From Parashewanella spongiae (GTDB taxonomy: Bacteria; Pseudomonadota; Gammaproteobacteria; Enterobacterales; Shewanellaceae): a stretch of 64,000 nt of DNA. The stretch spans positions 3,906,001 to 3,970,000 of the forward strand of contig NZ_CP037952.1 in the NCBI RefSeq assembly GCF_004358345.1. Reading direction: 5' to 3'. The notes beneath the pieces were generated by a model that worked only from the letters and a program-made list of their open reading frames with translations, made no database searches and was not told the origin of the DNA. This document shows, piece by piece, positions 1 through 9,331 of this stretch (position 1 is its first letter; each line of letters opens with the position of its first letter). Position numbers and translations under genes: made by a program.

Positions 1-70
1 TTAAAACTAATACTATTAGTGCAAAAAAAAGTACCACTCCCTGCTGTTTTTTCATTTTTAATTCCATCAT
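1..70 (-). CDS. pilX: Type IV pilus minor pilin PilX, N-terminal part only
   Basis: Only the beginning of this gene lies in the window; it continues past base 1. The minus strand reads MMELKMKKQQG followed by a hydrophobic run (VVLFFALIVLVL). This is the usual PilX start: a short basic leader, a prepilin cleavage site after a glycine, then a transmembrane helix. Possible ATG starts lie at 70, 67 and 55; I chose the first of the in-frame cluster. The gene follows pilW by a few bases and so is probably in the same operon as pilV and pilW. The name rests on leader type and gene order, since most of the protein is not visible. Confidence 0.7.
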   Translation of the reverse strand, partial: MMELKMKKQQGVVLFFALIVLVL

Positions 71-77
71 CTCATAC

Positions 78-1085
78 CTAATTCAACGAAAGGTTTTCAA
101 GTGATATCGTTGTCGAAACTACTTTGCGCCTAAAATTATCATTAAAAGCATTTAAATTTATATCACCAAGTTGATACGTGGTTTCATTGGTATAACTTGG
201 ATCTCGCTCAAGTGAACGAACCAATAAAAATATTCTCAGTGCAACGATTTTAGCTTTAGGCCCATCAGGTGCTCCAAAGTCTTTGGGGGCATTATCCCAA
301 AGGTCTTGCGTTACACTGTCTGCACCAACAAACACATCAGCAGATGGATCACCTTGATTGTCCACGCCATAAAGCACTCTAAGATTTTCAATACCTTCAA
401 CTAATTGTTCGTCAGAGCCAGCCATATTGTCGCCAACTAAAGTTTTTCTTCTTAAACTTGGGATGCCATCTTGGTTGCGTATGTAATAAATATGATGAGA
501 AAGTTCCCAATATCTAATGCTTTCGCCAGCTGGAGCAGGCTGATTTCCTCGAAAGAAGATAATTTGATTATTACTTGTCGTTCCTGCGTAGTGCCGATTA
601 ACATTATTTGGAGCAAGAGTTGGCGGACCGATTAAGCGCTTAACTTGTAGAACGTCAGTGTTATCAACCACACTATTTAAACAAGCGAAACTATCGGGGC
701 TGACATTAGATCGATATCCCCAAATCATTCTATATGGAACACTACTTACAACAGGTAAACTTCTATTATTTAATCCAGCACCAATACAATCATTCCCGTC
801 ATCAATATCCAAAGCATCTACTGTTATATTTTCACCTACGGTTAAGCGTTGCCCTGTAAGATCTCCCATAAATCCAGTTTGACTAAGGTCTCTTTCCAGT
901 ATTGCTAATGCTATGCGTCCATTTTCTTGCAGTTCATTAAATTGACTCGTCGTTGTCACATTTGTGGATGACATTCGAAACATCGTAAAAAGACCAAGGG
1001 TCAAAAACAGACCAACAACCATTGAAACCATAAGTTCAACGAGAGAAAAGCCCAGATTACGTTCTATTTTTATTATCTTATTCAT
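78..1085 (-). CDS. pilW: Type IV pilus minor pilin/assembly protein PilW
   Basis: The protein has 335 residues. It begins with a short leader ending in G and the prepilin processing motif FSLVE at about residues 13-17, then a hydrophobic helix to about residue 38. PrePilD peptidase cuts such leaders, and the helix packs in the pilus base. The length and the long soluble C-terminal domain fit PilW, a minor pilin that primes type IV pilus assembly with PilV and PilX. The start overlaps the end of pilV by 4 bp (ATGA), showing translational coupling. pilX follows immediately. Assignment of the minor pilin subtype relies mostly on order and size, because these proteins diverge quickly. Confidence 0.85.
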   Translation of the reverse strand: MNKIIKIERNLGFSLVELMVSMVVGLFLTLGLFTMFRMSSTNVTTTSQFNELQENGRIALAILERDLSQTGFMGDLTGQRLTVGENITVDALDIDDGNDCIGAGLNNRSLPVVSSVPYRMIWGYRSNVSPDSFACLNSVVDNTDVLQVKRLIGPPTLAPNNVNRHYAGTTSNNQIIFFRGNQPAPAGESIRYWELSHHIYYIRNQDGIPSLRRKTLVGDNMAGSDEQLVEGIENLRVLYGVDNQGDPSADVFVGADSVTQDLWDNAPKDFGAPDGPKAKIVALRIFLLVRSLERDPSYTNETTYQLGDINLNAFNDNFRRKVVSTTISLENLSLN

Positions 1086-1633
1086 ATTCTTATAACCGTA
1101 GTGACGGTGTAGAGCCTTCGGCGATTACCATCGGCTCCACAGTCCTGAGCCACACCACTATAATGCCCCGTAGCACCGTCAGAGGTTTCACGAATACTTC
1201 GCCAACTGATGGCAACTGTGAGCAAATCGTCATCTTGAGTAATGCAAGCTACTGGTGTATCTAACCCTCCAACACCAATATCATCAAGCATTTCTGAATT
1301 ACCAATAAGTAATTGCTCCCAAGAATATAAATCTGCCAGCCTCATCTGAGCCGGGCTACATTGATTATTAATATTATTGCAAAGCGTGGCGGGTGCAGAT
1401 AAGCTCCCATCGTACCCATCTGTATTTAAATAGTTAGCTAATTCAGTCCGATTAACTTTAATTCGATTAACAATGTCATGAGCAAGGTAAGCCGCTTGGG
1501 TATGCTGATAGGATTCAAAGCTACCTTGCTTAGAAACAATATGAAGATTAAAAACGCCGACTAAGCCTATTGCTAAAATCACTAAGGCAACCAACACCTC
1601 AACAAGGGAAAGCCCTTTTTCATTGCCATTCAT
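1082..1633 (-). CDS. pilV: Type IV pilus minor pilin PilV
   Basis: The start at 1633 gives 183 residues and a leader of seven residues, MNGNEKG, followed by LSLVEV and a hydrophobic helix (LVALVILAIGLVGVF). An upstream in-frame ATG at 1660 would lengthen the leader to 16 residues. I prefer 1633 because an AGGAGG ribosome binding site lies about 10 bases before it and short leaders are normal for type IV prepilins. PilV is a minor pilin in the initiation complex at the pilus base. It is the first gene of the visible pilV-pilW-pilX operon and shares 4 bp with pilW. Confidence 0.82.
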   Translation of the reverse strand: MNGNEKGLSLVEVLVALVILAIGLVGVFNLHIVSKQGSFESYQHTQAAYLAHDIVNRIKVNRTELANYLNTDGYDGSLSAPATLCNNINNQCSPAQMRLADLYSWEQLLIGNSEMLDDIGVGGLDTPVACITQDDDLLTVAISWRSIRETSDGATGHYSGVAQDCGADGNRRRLYTVTTVIRI

Positions 1634-1802
1634 TGGCGTCAATCCTCCTACTGTTGCCATTTTGTTGACTCAATAAATACCCAAATTATCTTATTCTACG
1701 GCAAGTTAATAGTCTAAAGGAAAAAGATTTTAGGCTAAATTTTATCCAAAAGCCATAACCAGCATAAAAATTTAACATTTATGCATTAATTTTCATCAGA
1801 AA

Positions 1803-1828
1803 TAAAAGGCCAACAAAATGCTGACCTT
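1803..1828 (-). terminator. Rho-independent terminator after cysS
   Basis: On the minus strand AAGGTCAGC and GTTGGCCTT form a 9-bp stem, including one wobble pair, followed by TTTATTT. It begins about 20 bases after the cysS stop codon. Confidence 0.65.
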
Positions 1829-1849
1829 GTGTGTTTATTCTTGTAAAAA

Positions 1850-3229
1850 TTACTTTTTCCGCCAAGTAGTACCGTTTATACCATCTTCAAGCACTACGCC
1901 TAACGCATTTAAGCCATCACGCGCTTTATCTGCTGCTGCCCAATCTTTCTCGGTTCTTGCTCGATTTCGTTCAACGATGAGAGCTTCAATTTCTGCAATT
2001 TCGTCTTGATCACCTTCACCTTTAAAGAAAGCTTCTGGCGTTTGATTTAATAACCCAAGCACTTCTGCAAGTTGTTTAAATTTTGCCCCTAAGGCACTTG
2101 CTGCCATTAGGTCAGATGTTTTCAAGCGATTAATTTCACGCGCCATATCAAAAAGCACTGAATAAGCTTCTGGTGTATTAAAATCATCGTCCATCGCAGA
2201 TTTAAATTTACTGACGTATTCATCGGCATCTGCCGGCGTTACCGTTAAATCTAAATCTTTAATCGAAGTGTATAAACGCTCTACTGCGGCACGAGACTGA
2301 TTCAAATTTTCTTCAGAGTAATTTATTTGACTACGATAATGGCCTGATAATAAAAAATAACGCACTGTTTCAGAATCATAATGTTCTAGCACATCACGGA
2401 TCGTGAAAAAGTTATTTAATGACTTTGACATTTTTTCACGATCAATCATCACCATACCACTGTGCATCCAATAATTGACGTATGGGGTATCATGAGCGCA
2501 ACAGGACTGAGCAATTTCATTTTCATGATGTGGGAATTGTAGATCTGATCCACCGCCATGAATATCAAAATGCAAACCCAGGTGCTTGCTGTTCATGGCT
2601 GAACATTCAATGTGCCATCCCGGACGACCGAGTCCCCATGGAGACTCCCATGTTGGTTCGCCAGGCTTAGACATTTTCCACAACACAAAATCCATAGGAT
2701 TTTCTTTAGAGTTCTCAACTTCAACACGAGCACCAGCTTGTAATTGCTCTAGATCTTGTCCCGATAAACGACCATAGTCGTCAAATGACGTTACGCGGAA
2801 CAACACATCCCCATTTAAAGCTACATAAGCATGATCGCGCTCAACAAGTCTTTCAATCAAGTCAATCATTTCAGGAATATGCTGAGTCGCTCTAGGCTCT
2901 AGATCTGGTCTAAGCATATTTAAGGCATCAAAATCCTTATACATGTCAGCAATCAATCGCTCTGTTAATACGTTACATGACTCGTTATTATCATTCGCAC
3001 GCTTAATGATTTTATCGTCTACATCAGTAATATTTCTGTGATAGTCCAACTGGTAACCACTGAATCGCAAATAACGTGAAATCATATCGAAAGAAACAAA
3101 CGTGCGACCATGACCAATGTGACAGAGATCGTAAATAGTAACCCCGCAAACATACATTCCAACGCGATCTGGACGGATTGGTTTGAACTCTTCTTTTTGA
3201 CGGGTCAAGCTGTTATATATTTTCAGCAT
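1850..3229 (-). CDS. cysS: Cysteinyl-tRNA synthetase
   Basis: The 459-residue product charges tRNA-Cys with cysteine in the cytoplasm. The class I signatures are clear: the HIGH box as HIGHGRTF (about residues 37-44) and KMSKS (about residue 266). The zinc-binding Cys of MYVCGVT is at about residue 28, and the second zinc cluster includes GWHIECSAM and HHENE. Length matches the family. It stands alone, divergent from ppiB with a 196-base gap that should hold both promoters. Confidence 0.98.
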   Translation of the reverse strand: MLKIYNSLTRQKEEFKPIRPDRVGMYVCGVTIYDLCHIGHGRTFVSFDMISRYLRFSGYQLDYHRNITDVDDKIIKRANDNNESCNVLTERLIADMYKDFDALNMLRPDLEPRATQHIPEMIDLIERLVERDHAYVALNGDVLFRVTSFDDYGRLSGQDLEQLQAGARVEVENSKENPMDFVLWKMSKPGEPTWESPWGLGRPGWHIECSAMNSKHLGLHFDIHGGGSDLQFPHHENEIAQSCCAHDTPYVNYWMHSGMVMIDREKMSKSLNNFFTIRDVLEHYDSETVRYFLLSGHYRSQINYSEENLNQSRAAVERLYTSIKDLDLTVTPADADEYVSKFKSAMDDDFNTPEAYSVLFDMAREINRLKTSDLMAASALGAKFKQLAEVLGLLNQTPEAFFKGEGDQDEIAEIEALIVERNRARTEKDWAAADKARDGLNALGVVLEDGINGTTWRKK

Positions 3230-3425
3230 TTGCGATCTCTTTAATTCACTTTTAATAAACTTATTACCCGTTATTGACGAGAAAGACCTGAAACTTTCAT
3301 CTTCATTAATGACGAGTAGTTAAAAGCAAAGTTTATCACGGCTGGATAAATCTTGAATACAGATCTTTATACCAATTCTCAGATACGGTAAACTTCGAAC
3401 TTTATTATTTCGGTACTTAAGACTC

Positions 3426-3920
3426 ATGATCATATTACACACGAATCACGGCGACATAAAAATTGAACTTAACGCAGAAAAAGCCCCAAATACGGCTGAA
3501 AACTTTCTGAACTATGTCAAAGATGGTTTCTACGACGGCACTATTTTTCACCGAGTAATCGATGGTTTCATGATTCAAGGTGGTGGTTTTACTGCTGATA
3601 TGGATCAGAAGAAAACCGGTGAAATGATCAAGAACGAAGCCAGTAACGGTCTTTCAAACAAGAAAGGCACAATTGCAATGGCTCGCACACAAGCGCCGCA
3701 TTCTGCAACCGCTCAATTTTTTATCAATGTAAGCGACAACACTTTCTTAGATTTTAAATCTGAAACACCTCAAGGCTGGGGCTACTGTGTGTTTGCTGAG
3801 GTTATTGATGGTATGGATGTTGTTGAAAAAATTAAGAATGTTGCAACTGGCACTAAAGGCATGCATCAAGATGTACCGCTAGAAACAGTTGTAATTGAAA
3901 GTGTTACGGTTGAAAGCTAA
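3426..3920 (+). CDS. ppiB: Peptidyl-prolyl cis-trans isomerase B (cyclophilin)
   Basis: The protein has 164 residues, the normal length for the cytoplasmic single-domain cyclophilin PpiB. It catalyses proline isomerisation during protein folding. Visible family blocks are [13 protein letters not shown] (catalytic Arg at about residue 39), [21 protein letters not shown] and [18 protein letters not shown]. There is no signal peptide. lpxH begins 9 bases after the stop, so the two genes form an operon. The ppiB-lpxH pair beside cysS is a conserved gammaproteobacterial arrangement. Confidence 0.97.
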   Translation: MIILHTNHGDIKIELNAEKAPNTAENFLNYVKDGFYDGTIFHRVIDGFMIQGGGFTADMDQKKTGEMIKNEASNGLSNKKGTIAMARTQAPHSATAQFFINVSDNTFLDFKSETPQGWGYCVFAEVIDGMDVVEKIKNVATGTKGMHQDVPLETVVIESVTVES

Positions 3921-3929
3921 CATTTAATA

Positions 3930-4640
3930 ATGACGACATTATTTATTGGTGATCTGCATTTAAGTGCAGATCATTCATACATCACAGACGCCTTTTTTCG
4001 TTTCTTGGACACCCAAGCCAAGAAAGCCGAAGCCCTGTATATTTTAGGTGACTTATTCGAAGTGTGGCTAGGTGATGATGTCGCTGAGCCTTTTGCAGAA
4101 AATGTAGCGAGTAAACTACGAGCAGCTTCTCGTTACACAAAAATCTATTACATCAATGGCAACCGAGACTTTTTACTGAGTTATCAGTACGCTAAACGTG
4201 CTGGAATGACAATTCTTCCAGAACATCACACGTTAAGTCTTTATGATATTCCTACTGTTATTCTCCATGGCGACACCTTGTGCACGCTCGATGAAAGCTA
4301 TCAAAAATTTCGTAAATTTCGTAATAATAGCTTTGTACGGTGGCTTTATTTCAGTTTTCCTAGCGCTATCAGGCGTTCCATTGCACAGCGTATACGTAAC
4401 AAAAGTAAAAAAAGTAACCAAGGTAAAAGCCAAGCCATAATGGACGTTGAACCATCAGCGGTTAAATCGTTAATGAAATCGACTCAAACTCAGCGCATGA
4501 TACACGGGCATACTCATCGTCCCGGTTTTAATGATGTAGCTGAAGGAAAAAAACGTATTGTCGTGGGTGACTGGTATGAAGAAGGCAGCGTTTTAGAAGT
4601 TAACCGAGAAGGTATTTCATTAACAACACTGCCTTTTTGA
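3930..4640 (+). CDS. lpxH: UDP-2,3-diacylglucosamine pyrophosphatase LpxH
   Basis: The enzyme hydrolyses UDP-2,3-diacylglucosamine to lipid X and UMP, the fourth step of lipid A synthesis. It acts as a peripheral protein on the cytoplasmic face of the inner membrane. The calcineurin-like metal-binding motifs are all present: GDLHL near the N-terminus, GDLFEVWLGDD, GNRDF, HGDTLC and GHTHRP. At 236 residues it is full length. It is co-transcribed with ppiB. A decayed duplicate of its 3' end occurs 3 kb downstream at 7268-7615, which bears on the history of the region. Confidence 0.96.
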   Translation: MTTLFIGDLHLSADHSYITDAFFRFLDTQAKKAEALYILGDLFEVWLGDDVAEPFAENVASKLRAASRYTKIYYINGNRDFLLSYQYAKRAGMTILPEHHTLSLYDIPTVILHGDTLCTLDESYQKFRKFRNNSFVRWLYFSFPSAIRRSIAQRIRNKSKKSNQGKSQAIMDVEPSAVKSLMKSTQTQRMIHGHTHRPGFNDVAEGKKRIVVGDWYEEGSVLEVNREGISLTTLPF

Positions 4641-4693
4641 CTTTTAGTGACTTCACTTACTTCTACATCAACCGTAACAAACTGGTTTAATAA

Positions 4694-5807
4694 CTCATGT
4701 TACGCACTAACAGCTTTTAGAGTTTGAAGTTCTGTAAAGGCTGTTTTTAATGCTTTTATATACAGTTTCGCCCTCAGTTGAAATTTATTCATTTTCAGTT
4801 TTAAAGCTAAGGTTTCAAGCCTAAATGCACTATAAATTGATAAAAATTGATGATTACTTTGTGTTTTAACTGTATGTGCTGGAGAACGGGTAATTGCCGC
4901 ATTTGACTTCAGGTTTTTATGGAAGAGTTCAACGTTCCATCGTTTTTGATAGACCGCTTGGATGAACTCATCATCACAACTTAAATCACTGCATAACAAG
5001 TAAAGCTCGCCTGTACTTCCATCTTTGTTTTTAAAGACTTTCTTGGATAACTGTAACTCAAAATCTACCCCAGATATCCAAACTTTGACAGACTGCCCTT
5101 CTTGAAACTCAAGTGTATCAACCCGTTGTGATTTCTTATGCTTCTTATCATCTTCACTCAAAGAAACAAGACGATTAGATTTGCACGCCATGATAAAATC
5201 CTTGTGGCATTTGTGTTTGATAAACACCATATTTTCATTTGAACAGAACCAACTGTCTGCTAGAACATATTTGAATTTAAGTTGGTTTTGGTAACTAATT
5301 TGTAAAAGCTCTCTAAAATCTTCATTCTTAGTTGTTTCAGACATTCTGCGAACTTTCTTAGTTTTCAGATCACAATAGGGAATTGGCTTAGTGATCAACT
5401 TATAAGATACTGGAATTGATACACCTTGGGAGTAGTAAAGACAATTAAGAAGGTTAATCCCTTTAACGGTTCGATTTTTTGTGTGGTCGTAGTGGTAAGC
5501 GATCAAGTCGCTTTCGTCCGTATAAGGCTTTTCTTCAATCGTATCATCGAAAATAAGAACGGCATCATCTTCTTCGACCTGTCTTACAGTGGATTTAACC
5601 ATTCCCCAAAGAGTTTTACTGGTGAACTCGTTAGTAGAAAGGAGTCTTGTTACCTGATCATGACTGTAAGCACCATCTAGTAAGTCTGACATCCCTGTTG
5701 CTGTTACTTGTCCAAAGCTAGATAGTTGGTAATCGCTATACAGCTCTAGTAATTCATCGTTCATAGCTTGATTATGCCACTAATTTTTAGGCGGTGCGTA
5801 ACATGAG
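4694..5807. mobile_element. IS4-family insertion sequence, complete
   Basis: The element has inverted ends CTCATGTTACGCAC at 4694 and its complement ending at 5807. It is bounded by an exact 7-bp direct repeat, TTAATAA, at 4687-4693 and 5808-5814. It carries one transposase gene on the minus strand. The right-hand target repeat supplies the stop codon of the neighbouring gene X1 at 5808-5810. The target sequence already contained that stop, so X1 was not truncated. Confidence 0.9.
4700..5764 (-). CDS. IS4-family transposase
   Basis: The 354-residue DDE transposase looks intact. Catalytic candidates are Asp in LIFDDTIEEKPY (about residue 73), Asp in VLADSWFCSNE (about residue 167) and Glu in the YREK-type signature YQKRWNVELFHKNLK (about residue 279). 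The gene fills almost the whole element, starting 43 bp inside one end and stopping 6 bp from the other. No frameshift or stop is seen. The clean ends and target duplication suggest that this copy arrived recently, unlike the broken transposases at 20-26 kb. Confidence 0.9.
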   Translation of the reverse strand: MNDELLELYSDYQLSSFGQVTATGMSDLLDGAYSHDQVTRLLSTNEFTSKTLWGMVKSTVRQVEEDDAVLIFDDTIEEKPYTDESDLIAYHYDHTKNRTVKGINLLNCLYYSQGVSIPVSYKLITKPIPYCDLKTKKVRRMSETTKNEDFRELLQISYQNQLKFKYVLADSWFCSNENMVFIKHKCHKDFIMACKSNRLVSLSEDDKKHKKSQRVDTLEFQEGQSVKVWISGVDFELQLSKKVFKNKDGSTGELYLLCSDLSCDDEFIQAVYQKRWNVELFHKNLKSNAAITRSPAHTVKTQSNHQFLSIYSAFRLETLALKLKMNKFQLRAKLYIKALKTAFTELQTLKAVSA

Positions 5808-6872
5808 TTAATAAGAAGGAAGTGGTGTTAAAGATAATTTAACACCAATCGCTATAGCTCGACGTTCCAAACAATATTTCAACTCAGTGAAATATTCCAT
5901 CACATCTTTTTTGATATCTTTTTGTTCAGAATAATAAGCGCTGTCATTTATAGAACGTGCCGAGCCATCATCTTTTGTCGTTGGATTTTTATACCCCTCT
6001 GATTCAGGAATATCTCTAATTAATACAGAACATATATGATGCAATTTTTGCATATTTGATGCATTAGAAGCCGACTTTGCTTGAGTTTTAACATTCATAA
6101 TTACCGTCTTTAACTTAGTCCTTGTATTTAATCTCTCCTCAAACAGCTTAATCTTGGGACATTTGCTACCATCTTTATTTTTTTTATTCGGATCTTCCCG
6201 GTAAGTATAGCAAGTCATCACTGAATCTAAATAATCTGCGCATTTATCAGACATTATTGGCCACGATGCTCCTCCTACGGCTAAAGATTGAAAAGGCATA
6301 GATGCACCTGAGCAACCGGAATTATCAGCTATAGTTAGAGAACTAAAGTTACTCTTTTCAATCTCAGTTAAATCAGTTTGCCTAGCTTCAAGCTGCTCTT
6401 TTGTCTTTTGCATTATGTTATCAATATTATTTTTTAGATATGGATAATTTTTCACTGCAGATTGAAACCATGGGAAAGTCATTGCATACTCATAAACACT
6501 CACAGATTCTTCTGGGTTTACATGAGCTAAGAAGCATAATCCTCTGATAAACATACCAATACCCATCTTAGGTTCTCTTCTAGTAGACTCGGTCAATGCA
6601 TTATATAAATGCTGAGAGACAGCCATATCTAATGGAAAAGTGCTACCTATTGAATCAAAATCAAGCTCTTGATATGTAAACGGAAAATTCCCTTTTTCAA
6701 CTTCTGAATCTATAGTAACAGAGAAATCAGAGTGTTCTTCTACCCAGCTTTTTTTTAATTCTTCAAATGCTATTTCGTATTTTCGATCAAACTCTTGAAA
6801 ATTTTGTTTTGTTTGTACTTCACAAGAAAATGAACTTTGAAGCTGTCTTCCATCAACTGAAACTACGGCCAT
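5808..6872 (-). CDS. Unrecognised protein X1, paralogue of X2
   Basis: I do not recognise this 354-residue protein. It has no signal peptide or membrane helix and is rich in charged residues. It is clearly related to the product of 7646-8917. Both share a block ending FLAHV (X1 residues 114-118), a motif LIRDIP (284-289) preceded by a His-rich helix, and a C-terminal region with YF-L and IELxL-type spacing. Both also share an N-terminal block of type GxxPxTYxxL/F. The start ATG at 6872 has GAGGG upstream. The gene is convergent with lpxH, and the IS4 element now sits at its stop codon. Function unknown; a soluble cytoplasmic or secreted effector-like role are both possible. Confidence 0.75.
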   Translation of the reverse strand: MAVVSVDGRQLQSSFSCEVQTKQNFQEFDRKYEIAFEELKKSWVEEHSDFSVTIDSEVEKGNFPFTYQELDFDSIGSTFPLDMAVSQHLYNALTESTRREPKMGIGMFIRGLCFLAHVNPEESVSVYEYAMTFPWFQSAVKNYPYLKNNIDNIMQKTKEQLEARQTDLTEIEKSNFSSLTIADNSGCSGASMPFQSLAVGGASWPIMSDKCADYLDSVMTCYTYREDPNKKNKDGSKCPKIKLFEERLNTRTKLKTVIMNVKTQAKSASNASNMQKLHHICSVLIRDIPESEGYKNPTTKDDGSARSINDSAYYSEQKDIKKDVMEYFTELKYCLERRAIAIGVKLSLTPLPSY

Positions 6873-7093
6873 AATACCCTCGATCTTTTAGTATCTAAAT
6901 TTAGAGTTATGAGATCCATCTTCGTATTTTTAAGCTGATAAGGAACCATATGTAATTTAAATATTAAAATCGAATTAAACCATTTTCATGAAAGTCTTTT
7001 AATATATTTCCGTGAAAGTGTTGAACAAGTGGATTAACACAAGCTTTCACTACGTAGAAGAATAAGCGTTGAAATGCCCACGCAGTAAGAGGC

Positions 7094-7259
7094 TAAGTAC
7101 CTGACCATAAGTTTCTTAAGATTTTCTAGTGCCCAGTTACAGCACTTTACGGTGTTGCAACTTCGGTTACATAGCTACGGCTATGCGCCCTACATTGCGT
7201 CTTGTATAGCACTAAACCTGAACACAATAATTATCAAAGAACTTATCGACAGGTACTTA
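7094..7259. repeat. Miniature element, family D, copy 1
   Basis: A 166-bp non-coding element with inverted ends TAAGTACCTG and CAGGTACTTA. Its interior includes a near-palindrome around CATAGCTACGGCTATG. Similar copies lie at 51937-52100 and 56125-56290. I see no clear target duplication. The 220 bases between X1 and this element hold nothing I recognise. Confidence 0.85.
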
Positions 7260-7267
7260 CATTGCCA

Positions 7268-7615
7268 TTAAAAAGTAACCAAGGTAAAAACGTATTGTCG
7301 TCGCTATTTAATATGAAGCAGGCAGCGTGTTAAACCTAAAAACATCAGTTGAACGTTGAGTATACGAGTAACTGCTTGAGCAATAAGATGATTTTATCAT
7401 CATGGCTTTCACCCAATGAGTGAAATGTTCTACGCTCACAAGCTTGCTAAAATGACTGCTATCTGCGTTGTAACTTTTGTAAGTAGAATAACTACTTGCT
7501 GCAAGCTACGCCTTACTATCAGCCATTTTTTCTTCGCTTAAGAACGCAGTCAACTGATGTTTCTAGGTTAAAAGTGAATAGAAATGACGATTCACTTACA
7601 ACACGGCCTTTTTGA
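7268..7615 (+). pseudogene. lpxH: Decayed duplicate of the lpxH 3' end, split by a miniature element
   Basis: Bases 7268-7334 and 7568-7615 resemble lpxH around 4404-4427 and 4549-4640. The first piece translates as RIVV..., an internal stop, then YEAGSVL (lpxH: RIVVGDWYEEGSVL). After removing element B1 the reading continues KVNRNDDSLTTRPF and a TGA stop (lpxH: EVNREGISLTTLPF). A segment of roughly 120 bases of the original is deleted between AAGGTAAAA and CGTATTGTC. The relic stops 30 bases from the stop codon of X2, the same convergent arrangement as lpxH and X1. Confidence 0.85.
7335..7567. repeat. Miniature element, family B, copy 1
   Basis: A 233-bp non-coding element with ends CCTAAAAACATCAGTTGA and TCAACTGATGTTTCTAGG. 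It is flanked by exact 5-bp repeats TTAAA at 7330-7334 and 7568-7572. It interrupts the lpxH relic, so it arrived after the duplication. Confidence 0.93.
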
Positions 7616-7645
7616 ATTTTCAAAAACATGGATAATTTATACTTT

Positions 7646-8917
7646 TTACAACTCGTCCATATACAATTCTATCTGAAGTTCGAATGCTTTAGATTCTATG
7701 GCGCTTAGAAGCGACTTAAAATATGGCAAAGCTAGCTTCATTAACTGAACTTGCTGATAGTAATTAGTAACACTCGCAACATAACTAGCACTACCTCCTC
7801 CCATTTCAACCACTTTTTTTGCTTCTGCAATAGCAGTCTCTTCATTGACTTCACTAAAATCCTGAAATTCATCTTTTCTCGGAATATCTCTAAGCAGCAC
7901 TTTAACGGCCACATGCAAACAAAATAATCGCTCAGCATCTTCTGGCGAAGCGCTTTCCATGCCGCACAAATGCTTTACCTGAGACTTAAAACTGCCGTAG
8001 CGTTTAAAATCTTTTGTAAAAAGCTCAAAATCTTTGAGAGAACCACCCATTTTGTAAAATGAATCTATACAACTCTCCTTAATATAATATTCAACTAGGG
8101 GATCTAAATTTGGCACCTCACAGGGTTCAAGTTTTGTCGGGAGGCTCGAAAACTGCTTTAATGATGATAATACACTTTCTTGATCTAGGCTTTTACTTCC
8201 GATGTCTTTTAATTGTTCAGTAAATACAGGTTTGTAGTTTGAGTCAATTTCCATAGGAATATAGCCAGAACCACCAATCACTGTGCAAGGGTTTTCTTTT
8301 TTGTTTTGTTCTTGCTGTTTTTCTTTTATATCCTGTAACTGTGTTTTTGTGTCCCAGAGCTCACTAGAATTAAATAGATTACTGCCGTGAGCACTTTTAA
8401 ATAGCTCTTCCCAATCAGAATACTCATTATCTGCTTCAACATGAGCTAAGAACTGTAAACATCGAACAAAATCTTCTTTTAATTCCAATAACAAAGGCGA
8501 TGTTGGCTCAGCACTTCTCGCAAGTTCTTTACACTCATTCATTCTTGTTAATATATGAGTTTCTAATGGTTGCATTTTTGCTGTACTAATAGGGCCAACT
8601 TCTTTTACACCCTTCTGAAAGTCGTCGTAAGTGATAGGAACTTCACCACGTTTATAAGCCGTTTCATATTCAGCTTTAAATTGAGAATCAGTTGATAATG
8701 GGTTTCTCCAACAGCGTTCTAGTTCGGTATAACTTGGTAAAAGCCTCTCATTAAAAGCTGAACTTTCATCAACATGTAAGCTATCTTTTTCAGTTCCGTA
8801 CATAGCTCTAGCCGAACTTAATAAAGAGCTTTCATCAGTTGCTTTCGCAGGCTCACCGACTCGCGGATCAGGGCACTGACTTAATGAACTCAGCGATTGT
8901 ATTGATTCAAATGACAT
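7646..8917 (-). CDS. Unrecognised protein X2, paralogue of X1
   Basis: The 423-residue product belongs to the same unrecognised family as X1 but is about 70 residues longer. Shared features are GEVPITYDDF (residues 91-100), CLQFLAHV (153-160), HVAVKVLLRDIP (335-346) and a C-terminal helix YFKSLLSAIESKAFELQIEL. The middle (about 190-265) is a low-conservation, Gln/Lys/Glu-rich linker. No signal peptide or membrane segment is visible. I place the start at the ATG at 8917, which has GAGAGTT about six bases upstream; a TTG at 8929 is also in frame. The gene stands alone, with the lpxH relic convergent to it. Function unknown. Confidence 0.75.
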   Translation of the reverse strand: MSFESIQSLSSLSQCPDPRVGEPAKATDESSLLSSARAMYGTEKDSLHVDESSAFNERLLPSYTELERCWRNPLSTDSQFKAEYETAYKRGEVPITYDDFQKGVKEVGPISTAKMQPLETHILTRMNECKELARSAEPTSPLLLELKEDFVRCLQFLAHVEADNEYSDWEELFKSAHGSNLFNSSELWDTKTQLQDIKEKQQEQNKKENPCTVIGGSGYIPMEIDSNYKPVFTEQLKDIGSKSLDQESVLSSLKQFSSLPTKLEPCEVPNLDPLVEYYIKESCIDSFYKMGGSLKDFELFTKDFKRYGSFKSQVKHLCGMESASPEDAERLFCLHVAVKVLLRDIPRKDEFQDFSEVNEETAIAEAKKVVEMGGGSASYVASVTNYYQQVQLMKLALPYFKSLLSAIESKAFELQIELYMDEL

Positions 8918-9041
8918 TTTAACTCTCAATGTAAATAATTTAATGTTTTTCGAGAGTAAACCGCCCTCCGAGCACAGACTAATTAATTAAAGTTAATTCA
9001 ATTTAAACAATAATTTAACGTACAGATGAGTTTAAAATTCA

Positions 9042-9306
9042 TACCAATTACAGTAATTAATCTCTCACTCAGCAAGAGCTAAAGGGTTTCAGTGCAAGGC
9101 GCGCAAGCTCGAAGTACTATCGGGATAATTCAAGTGCTTGTAACGCAGTAATGGAACCCTTTAGCATTGCCCTTTGGGAGCTTGTATGTGCTCAAATCAC
9201 TTCTCAAAATTGTCTTGACGTAGAACAATTATGTCTTCATCAATTTCGATCGCACTTTGAGCACATACATAGCTCTGAGTTGAGCATTTAATTACTGTAA
9301 TTGGTA
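9042..9306. repeat. Miniature element, family A, copy 1 (short form)
   Basis: A 265-bp element with ends TACCAATTACAGTAATTAA and TTAATTACTGTAATTGGTA. It lies between X2 and miaE. It lacks the 31-nt hairpin cassette present in longer copies. The flanking triplets differ (TCA and TTA), so the target duplication is not preserved here. Confidence 0.92.
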
Positions 9307-9331
9307 TTAAAAAAGATAACTGGTTATATGA

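Noticed and set aside
5808-5814. Truncation of X1 by the IS4 insertion
   Set aside because: The stop codon is part of the duplicated target sequence and so existed before insertion.
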